From contig CAZPHD010000003.1 in NCBI GenBank assembly GCA_964586225.1, positions 62,001 through 126,000 of the forward strand: a stretch of DNA of 64,000 nt. The letters run 5' to 3'. A program made the position numbers and the translations under genes. Below are positions 37,546 through 46,200 of this stretch, one piece after another; the stretch's first letter is position 1, and every line of letters begins with the position of its first letter. The DNA is from JANJUB01 sp964586225. GTDB lineage: Bacteria > Armatimonadota > Fimbriimonadia > Fimbriimonadales > Fimbriimonadaceae. The notes under the pieces were generated by a model. That model had not been told where the DNA came from, ran no database searches, and worked only from the letters and a program-made list of their open reading frames with translations.

Positions 37546-37913
37546 CACCTGGCGAACTCGCCCAGCGTGACGCGGTGATGGCCGCCGTGATGGAGGCGAT
37601 CCGGACGGACACGCGGATAACGTTGCCGCGATTTGACCCGCAGCGATCGACCGGCGGGGCGGACTTTGCGCTGCAAGCGATCGCGCTTGAGGAGAACCCG
37701 TTTGGGGGCGCGATGGGACCGTATCGCTATCAGTTTGAGGGCGAGGACGACCTTTTGCACGTGTTCATCGTGCGCGCCGACGGCGGTCCGCTCACGCCCA
37801 AGGAAGGGCAACGGGTGTTCTCTGCGTTGCTACCCGATTTGCCGGCGGCGCTGGTGTGGCTCAAGCCGGGCACGGTGTCGCAGCACTTCTACTTTGGGCA
37901 CGACGAGCTTTAG
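37542..37913 (+). CDS. Small protein of unknown function
   Basis: A 123-residue protein I do not recognise. It starts at a GTG overlapping the rocD stop by 4 bp. The N-terminal half is helical (ELAQRDAVMAAVMEAIR) and the C-terminal half has a beta-rich pattern (YRYQFEGEDDLLHVFIVRADG). No membrane segment, signal peptide or metal motif is seen. Coupled translation suggests it works with rocD or its product, but the sequence gives no direct clue. The 3' end overlaps pstA, which converges, by 4 bp. Confidence 0.6.
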   Translation: MTPGELAQRDAVMAAVMEAIRTDTRITLPRFDPQRSTGGADFALQAIALEENPFGGAMGPYRYQFEGEDDLLHVFIVRADGGPLTPKEGQRVFSALLPDLPAALVWLKPGTVSQHFYFGHDEL

Positions 37914-38764
37914 GCGTTTCGCTGTGAGCGAGCACGGAGCCAGATCGCAATCGAGTTCATCAGCAACAACGCCACCATGAGCACGACAATCGCGCCACCC
38001 GCGGCGATCTGGAACCCCACTTTCGCCTCCGACGACCAGTTGTAGATCTGGATCGGCAACACCGTGAAGGGGTCGCTGACGCTTTGCGGCACCATCCGGG
38101 CGTAGGTCACCGCACCGACGATGATGAGGGGCGCAGTCTCGCCGATTGCCCGGGATAGGGAGAGGATGATGCCCGTGAAGATGCCCGAGCTTGCGGCGGG
38201 GAGCACCTGCCGGCGGATCGTTTGCCACTCCGAGGCGCCGAGCGCAAGCGACCCTTCTCGGTAGGACTTCGGCACCGCCCTAAGCGCTTCTTGCGACACG
38301 ATGATCACCATCGGCAGAATCAGCAGGGCCATCGTGAGCGCCGCCGCCAATACGCTCCGGCCCATACCGAATGTCCGCACGAAGATCGCGAGACCGAGAA
38401 GCCCGTAAACGATAGACGGGACGCCTGACAGATTCGAAATGTTGAGCTGGATGAACTCCGTGAGGCGCGTCTTCTTGCGGGTGAACTCTTCAAGGTAGAT
38501 CGCGGCGGCTACCCCAACCGGCACCGCAATGAGGCCCGTCAGAACGATCACCCACAGCGAGCCCATCAGAGGCACCTTGATGCCCGCGTTTTCTGGGCGG
38601 AACGAAGCTGGCTTCGTCAAGAAATCCAAACTGACGCGGGGGAGGCCACGTGAGAAGATGCTCCACAGCAACGTAACCAACAAGACGATGCCCAGCAGCG
38701 TCGCAGCAAAGCACACGACTTGGAACAGACGGTCCTTGCGCTTCCGGGCAACGTTGGCACTCAT
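37910..38764 (-). CDS. pstA: Phosphate ABC transporter permease PstA
   Basis: A 284-residue inner-membrane permease of the high-affinity phosphate transporter. Six hydrophobic segments are visible. The PstA signature SGVPSIVYGLLGLAIFV follows the first third, and the ATPase-contact loop is VPKSYREGSLALGASEWQTI. It ends with hydrophobic helix VVLMVALLLMNSIAIWL. The start overlaps the pstC stop by 4 bp. No pstB or phoU lies downstream; the gene converges with the small plus-strand gene at 37913, so the ATPase must be encoded elsewhere. Confidence 0.94.
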   Translation of the reverse strand: MSANVARKRKDRLFQVVCFAATLLGIVLLVTLLWSIFSRGLPRVSLDFLTKPASFRPENAGIKVPLMGSLWVIVLTGLIAVPVGVAAAIYLEEFTRKKTRLTEFIQLNISNLSGVPSIVYGLLGLAIFVRTFGMGRSVLAAALTMALLILPMVIIVSQEALRAVPKSYREGSLALGASEWQTIRRQVLPAASSGIFTGIILSLSRAIGETAPLIIVGAVTYARMVPQSVSDPFTVLPIQIYNWSSEAKVGFQIAAGGAIVVLMVALLLMNSIAIWLRARSQRNA

Positions 38765-39693
38765 GTATACACCTGCCGGAAGCGCTTGACGAGCCGATTA
38801 GCAACGATGTTCATGCAGTAGGTCATCGCAAAGAGCGTTAGACCGACGGCAAAAAGAGTGTAGTAGGCGTTGGAACCGGCGGGAATATCACCCTTCGCGA
38901 TTTGCACGATGTAGGCCGTCATCGTCATGATGCTCTGGCGAGGATCGAGCGTCAATGCGGGTTGGGCGCCGGCGGCCAGGGTGACGGCCATCGTCTCGCC
39001 AATCGCCCGCGATAGCGCGAGAATGAAGCTGGCCATGATGCCCGACAGCGCAGCGGGCACCACGATCTTCATCGTGACCTCAAACTTGGTCGCCCCAAGC
39101 CCATACGCAGCTTCACGAAGACCTTTGGGCACTGCGCGAATTGCATCTTCGCAAAGCGATGCCACCAGGGGCAAGATCATGATTCCGACGACAATGCCGC
39201 CCGACAGCGCGTTGTAGGTGTCGATCCCCGGAATGAACTTCTTGAGGAAAGGTGTTACTACGAACAGGCCGAAGAAGCCGTAGACGACCGTGGGAACGCC
39301 CGCAAGAAGCTCAAGTGCGGGCTTGAGCATCGCTCGGATTCTAGACGGGGCGTACTCACTTAGGTAGATGCCGATGAGGAGCCCGATTGGAATAGCGATC
39401 AGCCCCGAGTTGATGGCAATCATGAGCGTGCCGGTGATCAGAGGAATGACGCCGTAGGCGGGAGGCTCATAGGTCGGCGCCCACTTTGTGGTGCCGAAGA
39501 ACTCGGTGATGGACACGCGCGAAAAGAAAACGAGCGAGTCCGAAAACAACGTGAACAGAATTCCGAACGTCGTGAAAACGGAGACGAGCGCACATAGGAA
39601 ACAGAAGAACTTGATCGCCCCTTCGACAAGGGCCGATGTCCCACCGCGTTTGCGGAGGATGCTTCGGCTTGACGAAGGGGCGATACTGGCCAA
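38761..39693 (-). CDS. pstC: Phosphate ABC transporter permease PstC
   Basis: A 310-residue inner-membrane subunit paired with PstA. The PstC pattern ELLAGVPTVVYGFFGLFVV is present, as is the ATPase loop VPKGLREAAYGLGATKFEVTM. It has six to seven hydrophobic helices and a long periplasmic loop containing FGTTKWAPTYEPPAYGV. It begins 3 bp after pstS and overlaps pstA by 4 bp, giving the order pstS-pstC-pstA. Confidence 0.94.
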   Translation of the reverse strand: MASIAPSSSRSILRKRGGTSALVEGAIKFFCFLCALVSVFTTFGILFTLFSDSLVFFSRVSITEFFGTTKWAPTYEPPAYGVIPLITGTLMIAINSGLIAIPIGLLIGIYLSEYAPSRIRAMLKPALELLAGVPTVVYGFFGLFVVTPFLKKFIPGIDTYNALSGGIVVGIMILPLVASLCEDAIRAVPKGLREAAYGLGATKFEVTMKIVVPAALSGIMASFILALSRAIGETMAVTLAAGAQPALTLDPRQSIMTMTAYIVQIAKGDIPAGSNAYYTLFAVGLTLFAMTYCMNIVANRLVKRFRQVYT

Positions 39694-39696
39694 GGT

Positions 39697-40734
39697 CTAG
39701 CTACCGTCTTTCGCGAGCACGTCTTCAATCTTGAGGCCGACTTGAACGCCCTGGAATCGCGTGCCGATGGTCTTCTCATCCACATGCTTGTTGGCCAGTT
39801 CGTAGGCCTTCGCCGGGAGTTCGATGTAGCCAGTCGTCTTGATGAACGGACGCCCCTCCGCTGACAAGAGGAACTTGGCGAAGGCTTGGACCTCCGGTCG
39901 ATCCATCGCCTTGCGGTTGATGTAGACGAAGAGCGGTCGCGAAAGCGGCGCGTAGGAACCGTCGTTGATCGTCGTCTCGCTAGGTGCGATCGGACCCGAG
40001 CCGTTGTCGATCTTGACGATCTTCAGCTTGTCCTTGTTCTCAATGTAGTAGGCATAGCCGAAGTAGCCGAGGCTGCCCTTGTCGCCAGCGACACCCTGAA
40101 CGAGCGTGTTATCGTTCTCGCTCGCCTGATAATCCGATCGGCTCGACTTCTTCTTCTTGACGATGGCTTCGGTGAAGTATTCGAACGTTCCCGAGGCGGT
40201 ACCCGCGCCGAAGAGCTTCATCGGCACATCCGGGAATCCGGCGCGCACGTCCTTCCAGTTCATGATCTTGCTGTCGGGCGACCAAATCGCCTTGAGCTCG
40301 TCGACAGTCAGGGTGTCCGCCCAGTCGTTACTGGGATGAACGACCACGCTGAGACCGTCGAACGCGACCGGAATCTCTACAAACTCGATGCCGTTCTTTT
40401 TGGCGGCTTCAACCTCTTCAGGCTCGATCGGGCGCGACGCGCCAGCGATATCGAGTTCACCAACCACAAACTTCTTGAATCCACCACCTGTGCCGCTCTC
40501 GCTAACGGTAACGTTCACTCCAGGGTTGGCGTCCATGAAGCCTTCGGCCACGGCCTGGGAGATTGGGTAAACGGTGCTGGAACCGTCAATCGTGATCGTT
40601 CCGCTCAAGTCACTCTTGGTCTGAGTGCCTCCGGTCGATCCTGTCGAACCGCTACCGGCATCTCCACCGGAACTACCACAACCCGCCAGCATGACAGCGC
40701 TGACGGCGAGCATCGCAAACATTGCGTTTTTCAT
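39697..40734 (-). CDS. pstS: Phosphate-binding lipoprotein PstS
   Basis: A 345-residue lipoprotein (signal ending VMLAGC) followed by a Gly/Ser/Thr linker. The phosphate-binding fold has the start GTITIDGSSTVYPISQAVAEG and the loop VSESGTGGGFKKFVVGELDIAGAS. It captures phosphate outside the inner membrane for PstCA. The ATG at 40734 has an AGAGG ribosome site at 6 nt; an ATG at 40740 is also in frame but overlaps that site. Three CTTAAC repeats directly upstream probably bind the phosphate-starvation regulator. Confidence 0.94.
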   Translation of the reverse strand: MKNAMFAMLAVSAVMLAGCGSSGGDAGSGSTGSTGGTQTKSDLSGTITIDGSSTVYPISQAVAEGFMDANPGVNVTVSESGTGGGFKKFVVGELDIAGASRPIEPEEVEAAKKNGIEFVEIPVAFDGLSVVVHPSNDWADTLTVDELKAIWSPDSKIMNWKDVRAGFPDVPMKLFGAGTASGTFEYFTEAIVKKKKSSRSDYQASENDNTLVQGVAGDKGSLGYFGYAYYIENKDKLKIVKIDNGSGPIAPSETTINDGSYAPLSRPLFVYINRKAMDRPEVQAFAKFLLSAEGRPFIKTTGYIELPAKAYELANKHVDEKTIGTRFQGVQVGLKIEDVLAKDGS

Positions 40735-40770
40735 GAGCATCCTCTTGCAAAGAAAAGCTACCGCTCAAGC

Positions 40771-40796
40771 GTTAAGGCAATGTTAAGATTGTTAAG
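40771..40796 (-). promoter_or_regulatory. Putative Pho box upstream of pstS
   Basis: On the gene strand three CTTAAC words occur (complement gttaag at 40771-40776, 40782-40787 and 40791-40796), spaced 11 and 9 bp. Repeats of this kind at roughly 11-bp period are the binding pattern of PhoP/PhoB-type regulators in several phyla. The site lies 37-62 bp before the pstS ATG. Confidence 0.65.
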
Positions 40797-40803
40797 ATGG
40801 TCG

Positions 40804-41547
40804 CTAATCCCGGGGCTGCCTTGCGAAGAAGCTGTTCCTGATCTCACCCAACCTCAGAGCGCGAACCGAACCATCCGCAAACTGGAGCAACGCCACCCCA
40901 TCGGACTCGAGGGACTTGGCCTCTACATTCACCCTGCGCTTCCCGCGGTGGCGGCAGTCAATCGTGGGTGCGCCATGCCACATATAGGGCGGGTCAATGT
41001 AGCCGTAATCGTAGGCACGGCCGTTGCCACCGTTCCAAGTTGCAAAGAAGTAGGCACTCGTCGCGAACGCGACCATGTGGCTTGGATCGGAAAGCTCCGA
41101 CGATGAAGCCGGCTGATCAAGATGCGGCTGATTGTCGTTGTAGACGTATCCGGCACTACCCAGGCTGCCCCAGTTGTAGCCAAACCCCGTGCCGTCGCCC
41201 ATCCAAGAAACCGCGCCCTGATGCGTAGGGTCCTTGCTAATCCGGTCGCCCGTATAGGGCGAGAGGATGCCCCCTTTCGGCAACCACTTTGAGTCCGTCG
41301 TCAGGCGACTTCCAAACCAAGAAACGGTGCCGTCCATCTTGCCGTGAAACGGGATCATGTACCGCTCGTCATGATCTGCGACATACATGTTCAGCGCCGG
41401 CCCGAGTGACCGAAGCCCCTGCATCGCGCTGTATTGCGTGGCCGCCGACCGGGCCGCAATGATCCCCGGCGCCGTGATCGCATACAAGATTCCCAAGATG
41501 CTCATGACCGTGAGCAGTTCCATCAGCGTAAATCCGCGTGTTCGCAT
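40804..41547 (-). CDS. Prepilin-type N-terminal cleavage/methylation protein
   Basis: A 247-residue type IV pilin-like or type II secretion pseudopilin-like protein. The leader MRTRGFTLMELLTVMSILGILYAI has Gly before the cleaved Phe and Glu at +5 of the mature chain. The C-terminal half (IDCRHRGKRRVN, VALLQFADGSVRALR) resembles the H-x-DG-type ending seen in planctomycete- and Armatimonadota-type prepilins. I take the ATG at 41547, with GAAGG upstream, rather than the GTG at 41559. No pilus or secretion machinery genes are in the window. Confidence 0.83.
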   Translation of the reverse strand: MRTRGFTLMELLTVMSILGILYAITAPGIIAARSAATQYSAMQGLRSLGPALNMYVADHDERYMIPFHGKMDGTVSWFGSRLTTDSKWLPKGGILSPYTGDRISKDPTHQGAVSWMGDGTGFGYNWGSLGSAGYVYNDNQPHLDQPASSSELSDPSHMVAFATSAYFFATWNGGNGRAYDYGYIDPPYMWHGAPTIDCRHRGKRRVNVEAKSLESDGVALLQFADGSVRALRLGEIRNSFFARQPRD

Positions 41548-41604
41548 CCCAACCTTCACCAGAAAGATTGATCCGCGAATTACGGGCGCGTCGGCACGGC
41601 AGGT

Positions 41605-42591
41605 TTACGGGCTTGCGGGCTGACAAAAGGCGAGCGCTAGGCCGAGCGAGAGCACGGCAAGGAACACCCATTGCCCAACGCCCACCAAGATCGGCTTTGC
41701 CCCTGCCTGCACGATCTTGCGGAAATCAGAGAACAGGCCGACCGCCGCCATACCCACGCAGAGCACAAACAAGTCAATGTTCTCAACCAACTTCGCCGTT
41801 TCCGCCGGAACCTCAACGGCCGTCCGAAACGCCGCTAACAGCACGAAGACCACCAGAAACCAGGGCACCAGCGGCACCTTCGCTTCGCCCGCCGAAGCCG
41901 CCTTTCGTCGGAGCATCCAGCCCAGATAGAACACGACCGGAGCCAACAAGCAGATGCGCGCGAGCTTGGTCACCGTCGACGGGTTGATTGCGCCCTCAAC
42001 GGCGTTCCCCGCGGCGATCACCTGCGCCATTTCGTGAAGACTCGCGCCGTTCCACACCCCATAGATGAACGGGTCCATCTGGATCGCATGGGCGAGCAAC
42101 GGATAGACGACAATGCCGACCGTCCCGACAAGCGTGATGATCCCCAGCGGCAAGGCCGAGTCCGACTGTTCGCCCTGCACGACGGTATCTGCTGCAACGA
42201 TCGCGGACGCCCCGCAGATACCGCCCCCCACGCCGAGCAACAGGTTCATTTTCTCGGGAAGGCCCACCAACCGACCCAACCACCAGCCGAACCCCAGCGC
42301 GGCCACCGTCGAAACGACCACAACCACCAGGGCCGAGCCGCCGATTGAGGCCAGCTCTTGGAGCGACAGTTTGAATCCCAGCCCGGCCACGCCCCACCGG
42401 AGGATAGGCTTCTGCGCAAGTTGCAGGCCCGACTTCCAACTCGTGGGCAAACTGAACACGCTGCCGATCGCCATGCCCAACAGAATGACCGTCAGCAACG
42501 GGCTGACGGGAAACGTTGGCCAGAGCCACTTGGGCGCATAGGCGAGCGCGGCCAAGGCGACCGCAACCATCAGACCGGGAAGGATCGTCAC
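41605..42591 (-). CDS. YeiH family putative sulfate/sulfite exporter
   Basis: A 328-residue membrane protein with about ten hydrophobic helices, matching the UPF0324/YeiH family (VGLPEKMNLLLGVGGGICGASAIVA, here cited as its GGGICGASAI core, and WNGASLHEMAQVIAAG). These proteins are proposed to export sulfite or sulfate. The start overlaps the cysteine dioxygenase stop by 4 bp, so the two are likely coupled. Cysteine dioxygenase feeds cysteine sulfinate, from which sulfite is released, so export of that sulfite is a sensible joint role. No LysR regulator is adjacent. Confidence 0.86.
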   Translation of the reverse strand: MTILPGLMVAVALAALAYAPKWLWPTFPVSPLLTVILLGMAIGSVFSLPTSWKSGLQLAQKPILRWGVAGLGFKLSLQELASIGGSALVVVVVSTVAALGFGWWLGRLVGLPEKMNLLLGVGGGICGASAIVAADTVVQGEQSDSALPLGIITLVGTVGIVVYPLLAHAIQMDPFIYGVWNGASLHEMAQVIAAGNAVEGAINPSTVTKLARICLLAPVVFYLGWMLRRKAASAGEAKVPLVPWFLVVFVLLAAFRTAVEVPAETAKLVENIDLFVLCVGMAAVGLFSDFRKIVQAGAKPILVGVGQWVFLAVLSLGLALAFCQPASP

Positions 42592-43157
42592 TCGGAGTAG
42601 CAGAGCTCGCGGCGCACCCGCTGGAACTCACCCTCGGCTTTGGTTGGCTGGAAGATGTAGCACCACTCCAACTCTTCGGCGTAGACGTGAATGGTCACGG
42701 CGGGCGTCTCAAGGGCGTTCTCGATGGTGTGATATTCGAAGGGCGGGATCAGCGCACCTGCATCACCAAGCCCGGCAAGCACCTCTTTCTCCGGTTGGAA
42801 CCGGTAGCTGTCGCCTTCTTCTGATTGCTTGGAGTAGGAGACCACTTTGATCTGCCCCCGATAAACGCACTCAACGCACCAGTGGCCGCAATGGTCATGA
42901 AGTGGAGTGCCCTGCCCAGGGCCCCACACCATGATGACCACGCTGTAGCGGTTGTCCGGGTCGCGGTGCAGAAGCCTCCGCGCGTACTTACCTGGCGTGG
43001 GAACCAAGAGTTCGGCGGGAAGCACATCTTCGCCGCTCGCCACGATGTCGTGGAGCACATCCTTGACACGGGTGCAAAGTGAGCTACAGTCGGCGATGGC
43101 AACGGCCTCGTCGAGTTGATCGATCAGGCGACGAACGGCAGGGGTGGCAGCAATCAT
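42588..43157 (-). CDS. Cysteine dioxygenase
   Basis: A 189-residue cupin that uses Fe(II) and O2 to oxidise cysteine to cysteine sulfinic acid. The iron ligands are visible: HxH in PLHDHCGHWCVE (His87 and His89) and His143 in FEYHTIENA. Cys94 and Tyr159 occupy positions close to the Cys-Tyr cofactor pair of mammalian enzymes, and Arg60/61 could bind the substrate carboxylate. It starts the small operon with the YeiH-like exporter (4-bp overlap). A GGAG ribosome site precedes the ATG, and a TATAGT -10 lies further upstream. Confidence 0.9.
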   Translation of the reverse strand: MIAATPAVRRLIDQLDEAVAIADCSSLCTRVKDVLHDIVASGEDVLPAELLVPTPGKYARRLLHRDPDNRYSVVIMVWGPGQGTPLHDHCGHWCVECVYRGQIKVVSYSKQSEEGDSYRFQPEKEVLAGLGDAGALIPPFEYHTIENALETPAVTIHVYAEELEWCYIFQPTKAEGEFQRVRRELCYSE

Positions 43158-43205
43158 GACAAAAACTCCGTCTACACTATAGGGTAGCCGATTGGAGCCA
43201 TCGCC

Positions 43206-43409
43206 ATGCCAAAGAACAAGATCATTTATTTCGGAGTGTTAATCACCGCCGGGGCTGCGTTGCTCTATGTTGGAGCCGTTTTTCTGCAGGCGATCAAGGA
43301 TCAACTCCCGTGGTTCGGCTTGGTTGGCATTGGCATGATTGTGGCCGGCGTGATCTTGGAAGCCAAGAAGGCCAAGACCCCGCCGACCGATTCAAACACC
43401 GAGGGCTAG
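43206..43409 (+). CDS. Small membrane protein of unknown function
   Basis: A 67-residue protein with two hydrophobic helices (IIYFGVLITAGAALLYVGAVF and FGLVGIGMIVAGVILEA) and a short hydrophilic C-terminus. It is preceded by a GGAG ribosome site 9 nt before the ATG. It diverges from cysteine dioxygenase; the shared region is 48 bp. No homology is recognised. The stop overlaps the convergent PEP-CTERM gene by 4 bp. Confidence 0.6.
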   Translation: MPKNKIIYFGVLITAGAALLYVGAVFLQAIKDQLPWFGLVGIGMIVAGVILEAKKAKTPPTDSNTEG

Positions 43410-44356
43410 CTTCGACGACGGCGGACCAGCGCGGCAAGACCCAACCCAAGAACGGCCATGGTCGCCGGCTCAGGAACCACATGGATGTCGCCCATCTGGA
43501 CGTTGGTCACAATCGTCCCTGAGTGACTCCAACTACCGCTGCTGTGCATGTAGCGATCGATGATGCCGCTCGTGTGCCCCGCGACGAACATTTCTTCGCC
43601 GTCGAGGCTAAAAGCGAGACTGATCGGGCCCGACGTTGTTGCGACAATGCTTGAACCCGACACCCCACCGTTCGAATCGAAGCTGATCCGGTGCACGGTG
43701 CCCGACGCAAATCCGGCGACATAAAGATCGTTGCCCCGCCAGTTGCCGTTATGCAGGCCAGCCGCACCGGCAATGCCGAACGAGTTAACCAAGTTGCCGG
43801 TGGCGATGTCGTATTGGAGCAGGCTTCCAGACACGCCCTGTGTCACGTACAGCCATTGGCCATTCCCGGAGACAAAGGCGTCTCGGCTGGGGCCAGAGCC
43901 CAGTGTGCCATTGGCAGTCACGACCCCACCCGAGTAGCTGAACCGTGAAATCGGGCCGTTGACGTTGGTCGCAAACAGCTCATTCGCCGAGAACACAATG
44001 CCATGAGTGCCGAACAAGCTGTTGCCTGTGACCACACCGTTCGGGTCATAGGTGTCGGTGCCACTGTTGTAGTTGAAACGCGAGACACTGCTCGCGGCGG
44101 AGTTGCCGTGGCGGTTGCCAACGAACAGCTCGCCATCGGGACTGAACGCCAGCCCGGCCGGGTCGGAGAGCAGCGACGACGCGATGCCGTTGCCCAACGC
44201 GGCACTACCGCCCGTTCCGGCGACATCGTATCGACGAACGCCCAGCCAAGAACCCGATCCAACGCTCCCCGCTGGCGTTTCGGCTACGAGGAGTTGGAAG
44301 TCGGCGTGGACAGCGGCCACAAGACCGAGGGCAAGAATCGAGAGTTTGATCTTCAT
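43406..44356 (-). CDS. PEP-CTERM sorting protein with beta-propeller-like body
   Basis: A 316-residue secreted protein. The N-terminus is a signal peptide (MKIKLSILALGLVAAVHA). The body has repeated short strands with GLAFSPDGELFVGN, HGIVFSANELFATN and ISLAFSLDGEEMFVAG, suggesting a beta-propeller. The C-terminus is a textbook PEP-CTERM tag: VPEPATMAVLGLGLAALVRRRRS, i.e. PEP, a hydrophobic helix and a basic end. In known systems the tag is cut by exosortase and the protein goes to the cell surface. No exosortase gene is in the window. A GAGG ribosome site lies 6 nt before the ATG. Confidence 0.88.
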   Translation of the reverse strand: MKIKLSILALGLVAAVHADFQLLVAETPAGSVGSGSWLGVRRYDVAGTGGSAALGNGIASSLLSDPAGLAFSPDGELFVGNRHGNSAASSVSRFNYNSGTDTYDPNGVVTGNSLFGTHGIVFSANELFATNVNGPISRFSYSGGVVTANGTLGSGPSRDAFVSGNGQWLYVTQGVSGSLLQYDIATGNLVNSFGIAGAAGLHNGNWRGNDLYVAGFASGTVHRISFDSNGGVSGSSIVATTSGPISLAFSLDGEEMFVAGHTSGIIDRYMHSSGSWSHSGTIVTNVQMGDIHVVPEPATMAVLGLGLAALVRRRRS

Positions 44357-44428
44357 GTGAGACCTCGCTTCCAGTATAGAACGCGGCCGTTACATGCGCA
44401 TTACATCCGGCAGAAACCAGTATTCCTA

Positions 44429-45556
44429 CTAGAACTCCGCAACTTCGCTTCGACTTCTCAGGTTCAATAGCAGTCCAATTGCGGCCATGCATAACCAGAT
44501 TGCGGTTCCACCAAAACTCATGAACGGCAGCCAGAGGCCCACAACGGGCAGAAGGCGCAACACCATCCCCAAATTGGCGGTCAAGTGAAATGCGAACATC
44601 GCCAATAGGCCCGCCGCGACAATGCGGTCAAAGGGTTCGGCCCCCTGAAACACGATGAGCCAAATGCGAACCAACAGGAGCCCAAAGACCAGCAACACGA
44701 TGGTGCATCCGACCAACCCACCTTCTTCGCCGATCACGGTGATGATGAAGTCGGTCTGCTGTTCAGGGATGAACTTAAGGCTCTTCTGCTCGCCCTTGAG
44801 GAACCCTTTTCCGGTCAGGCCACCCGAGCCGATCGCGACGAGGCCACGCTCGACCTGATAGCCGGAGCCCCGTGGGTCGGGATTGAAGAGACCAAGCACA
44901 CGTTCCCTTTGATACGCGCTGAGAATCCCCGGAATGAAGAACGCGGCCGCCAGAGCCACAACCCCGAGCACGACGGCGCCGACGGCATACCGAAGGCGTA
45001 CACCCGCTGCAATCGACATGGCCAGCCACATGACGCCGATGACGAGCGTCGAGCCAAGGTGCGGTTGCTTGAAGATCAGGGCCATCGGTATCGCCACATG
45101 GAAGAACGACTTGAGGAAGGTTCCCAGGCCGATCGGACCGCGGGCACTCTCGCGGACGAAGTAGGCGGCGACCGTGATGGCGATGAGCAACTTCGCGAGC
45201 TCGCTTGGCTGGAAGTCGAGGGGACCCACCTCGAGCCATCGTTGAGCCTCGTTTCTTGAGCGACCCGCGACGAGGACGAGCACGAGCAAGCTGAGGTTGA
45301 TCAAGTAGAGCGGACCTGCCCAGCGACGCCAGAAGTCGGGTTTAACCAGCCAAAACACCGCGAACGGCACGACTCCGATGACGACGCGCAGCATCTGCTT
45401 GGTGAAGTAATCCGAGTTCGCCGCGTGGTCAATGCTGTACAGCGACAACAACCCCATGCCCATCAAGAGGCATGCGGCCAGCACCATCCACCAGTCAAGC
45501 CGGGTGAAGTGGCGGCTCAGCGAGTAGCTTCTCTTGGGGCCGGCAAGGCTGGCCAT
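44429..45556 (-). CDS. rodA: Rod shape-determining protein RodA
   Basis: A 375-residue SEDS glycosyltransferase that polymerises lipid II in the elongation complex, in the inner membrane. About ten hydrophobic segments are visible. Family motifs include AQRWLEVGPLDFQPSELAKL, PHLGSTLVIGVMWLAM, the catalytic-aspartate region QQTDFIITVIGEEGG (Asp), and LPVVGLWLPFMSFGGT. Length is normal. Its start follows the stop of a lipoprotein gene by 3 bp, in an operon of six genes that otherwise encode secreted proteins. No mreB, mreC or penicillin-binding protein gene is adjacent. Confidence 0.93.
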   Translation of the reverse strand: MASLAGPKRSYSLSRHFTRLDWWMVLAACLLMGMGLLSLYSIDHAANSDYFTKQMLRVVIGVVPFAVFWLVKPDFWRRWAGPLYLINLSLLVLVLVAGRSRNEAQRWLEVGPLDFQPSELAKLLIAITVAAYFVRESARGPIGLGTFLKSFFHVAIPMALIFKQPHLGSTLVIGVMWLAMSIAAGVRLRYAVGAVVLGVVALAAAFFIPGILSAYQRERVLGLFNPDPRGSGYQVERGLVAIGSGGLTGKGFLKGEQKSLKFIPEQQTDFIITVIGEEGGLVGCTIVLLVFGLLLVRIWLIVFQGAEPFDRIVAAGLLAMFAFHLTANLGMVLRLLPVVGLWLPFMSFGGTAIWLCMAAIGLLLNLRSRSEVAEF

Positions 45557-45559
45557 ACG

Positions 45560-46189
45560 CTAATCCGAAGGCGCGGGTGCACGCGAGGTCGCCTTGCCTA
45601 TCTCACGCTGGACAATGCCCTTCCCCTTGACAAACCAATAGGTGATTGGGCGCTTGGCAGGAGTGGCCGTCTTGGTGTCGATTTGCAGATGGACCTCGAC
45701 TTTGACCGTGTTTAGCCCGCCAGCTTTCGTGAGATAGAGTTGCTCGGTGGAGGGCTTGATCTCCGCTTCCGCGGCGTGTCGGCGGCCTCCCACGACCAAC
45801 TCGCCCTTCCATGTCCAACCTTCGCCAATGGTCATTGGGAACTTCAAGAGCGGTAACGGCGGAACGAACTCCTCGTCGATTGAAACCAGGGCAAACTCAC
45901 CCACCGAAGACATGTACGTCTCCGTCTCAACGACTTGGTCGTGGGCTAGCAACATGAACTTCACCGTCGAATCCTCCACTTCGCGCTTCATTTCAACCGC
46001 CACTGGGGTCCCGCCGTAATTCAAGACCGCCTTTGGGGAGTAGAGCGCATCGGGCAAGAGTTCGACCGCGGTGCGGATCACGGGTCCACCACCGCCCGCC
46101 GGCTTGCAGCCTTGAATCACACCGATCAACGCCGCCATGGAAAGGGCCGCGAGTCCGAGGTGACGGTGACGATAAGAGGGCATGATCAA
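45560..46189 (-). CDS. Lipoprotein, rodA-operon family member 4
   Basis: A 209-residue lipoprotein (signal ending VIQGC) of the family encoded by four consecutive genes here. Shared features: a short strand before a glycine-containing V/I-Y/F turn (SSVGEFALVS), then the segment FPMTIGEGWTWKGELVVGG, then a Glu/Lys-rich stretch ending ITYWFVKGKGIVQREIG. The last block parallels the YxKGVGxVK ending of its neighbours. Presumed periplasmic, function unknown. It ends 3 bp before rodA. Confidence 0.68.
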   Translation of the reverse strand: MIMPSYRHRHLGLAALSMAALIGVIQGCKPAGGGGPVIRTAVELLPDALYSPKAVLNYGGTPVAVEMKREVEDSTVKFMLLAHDQVVETETYMSSVGEFALVSIDEEFVPPLPLLKFPMTIGEGWTWKGELVVGGRRHAAEAEIKPSTEQLYLTKAGGLNTVKVEVHLQIDTKTATPAKRPITYWFVKGKGIVQREIGKATSRAPAPSD

Positions 46190-46200
46190 GGTTGCGTGGC

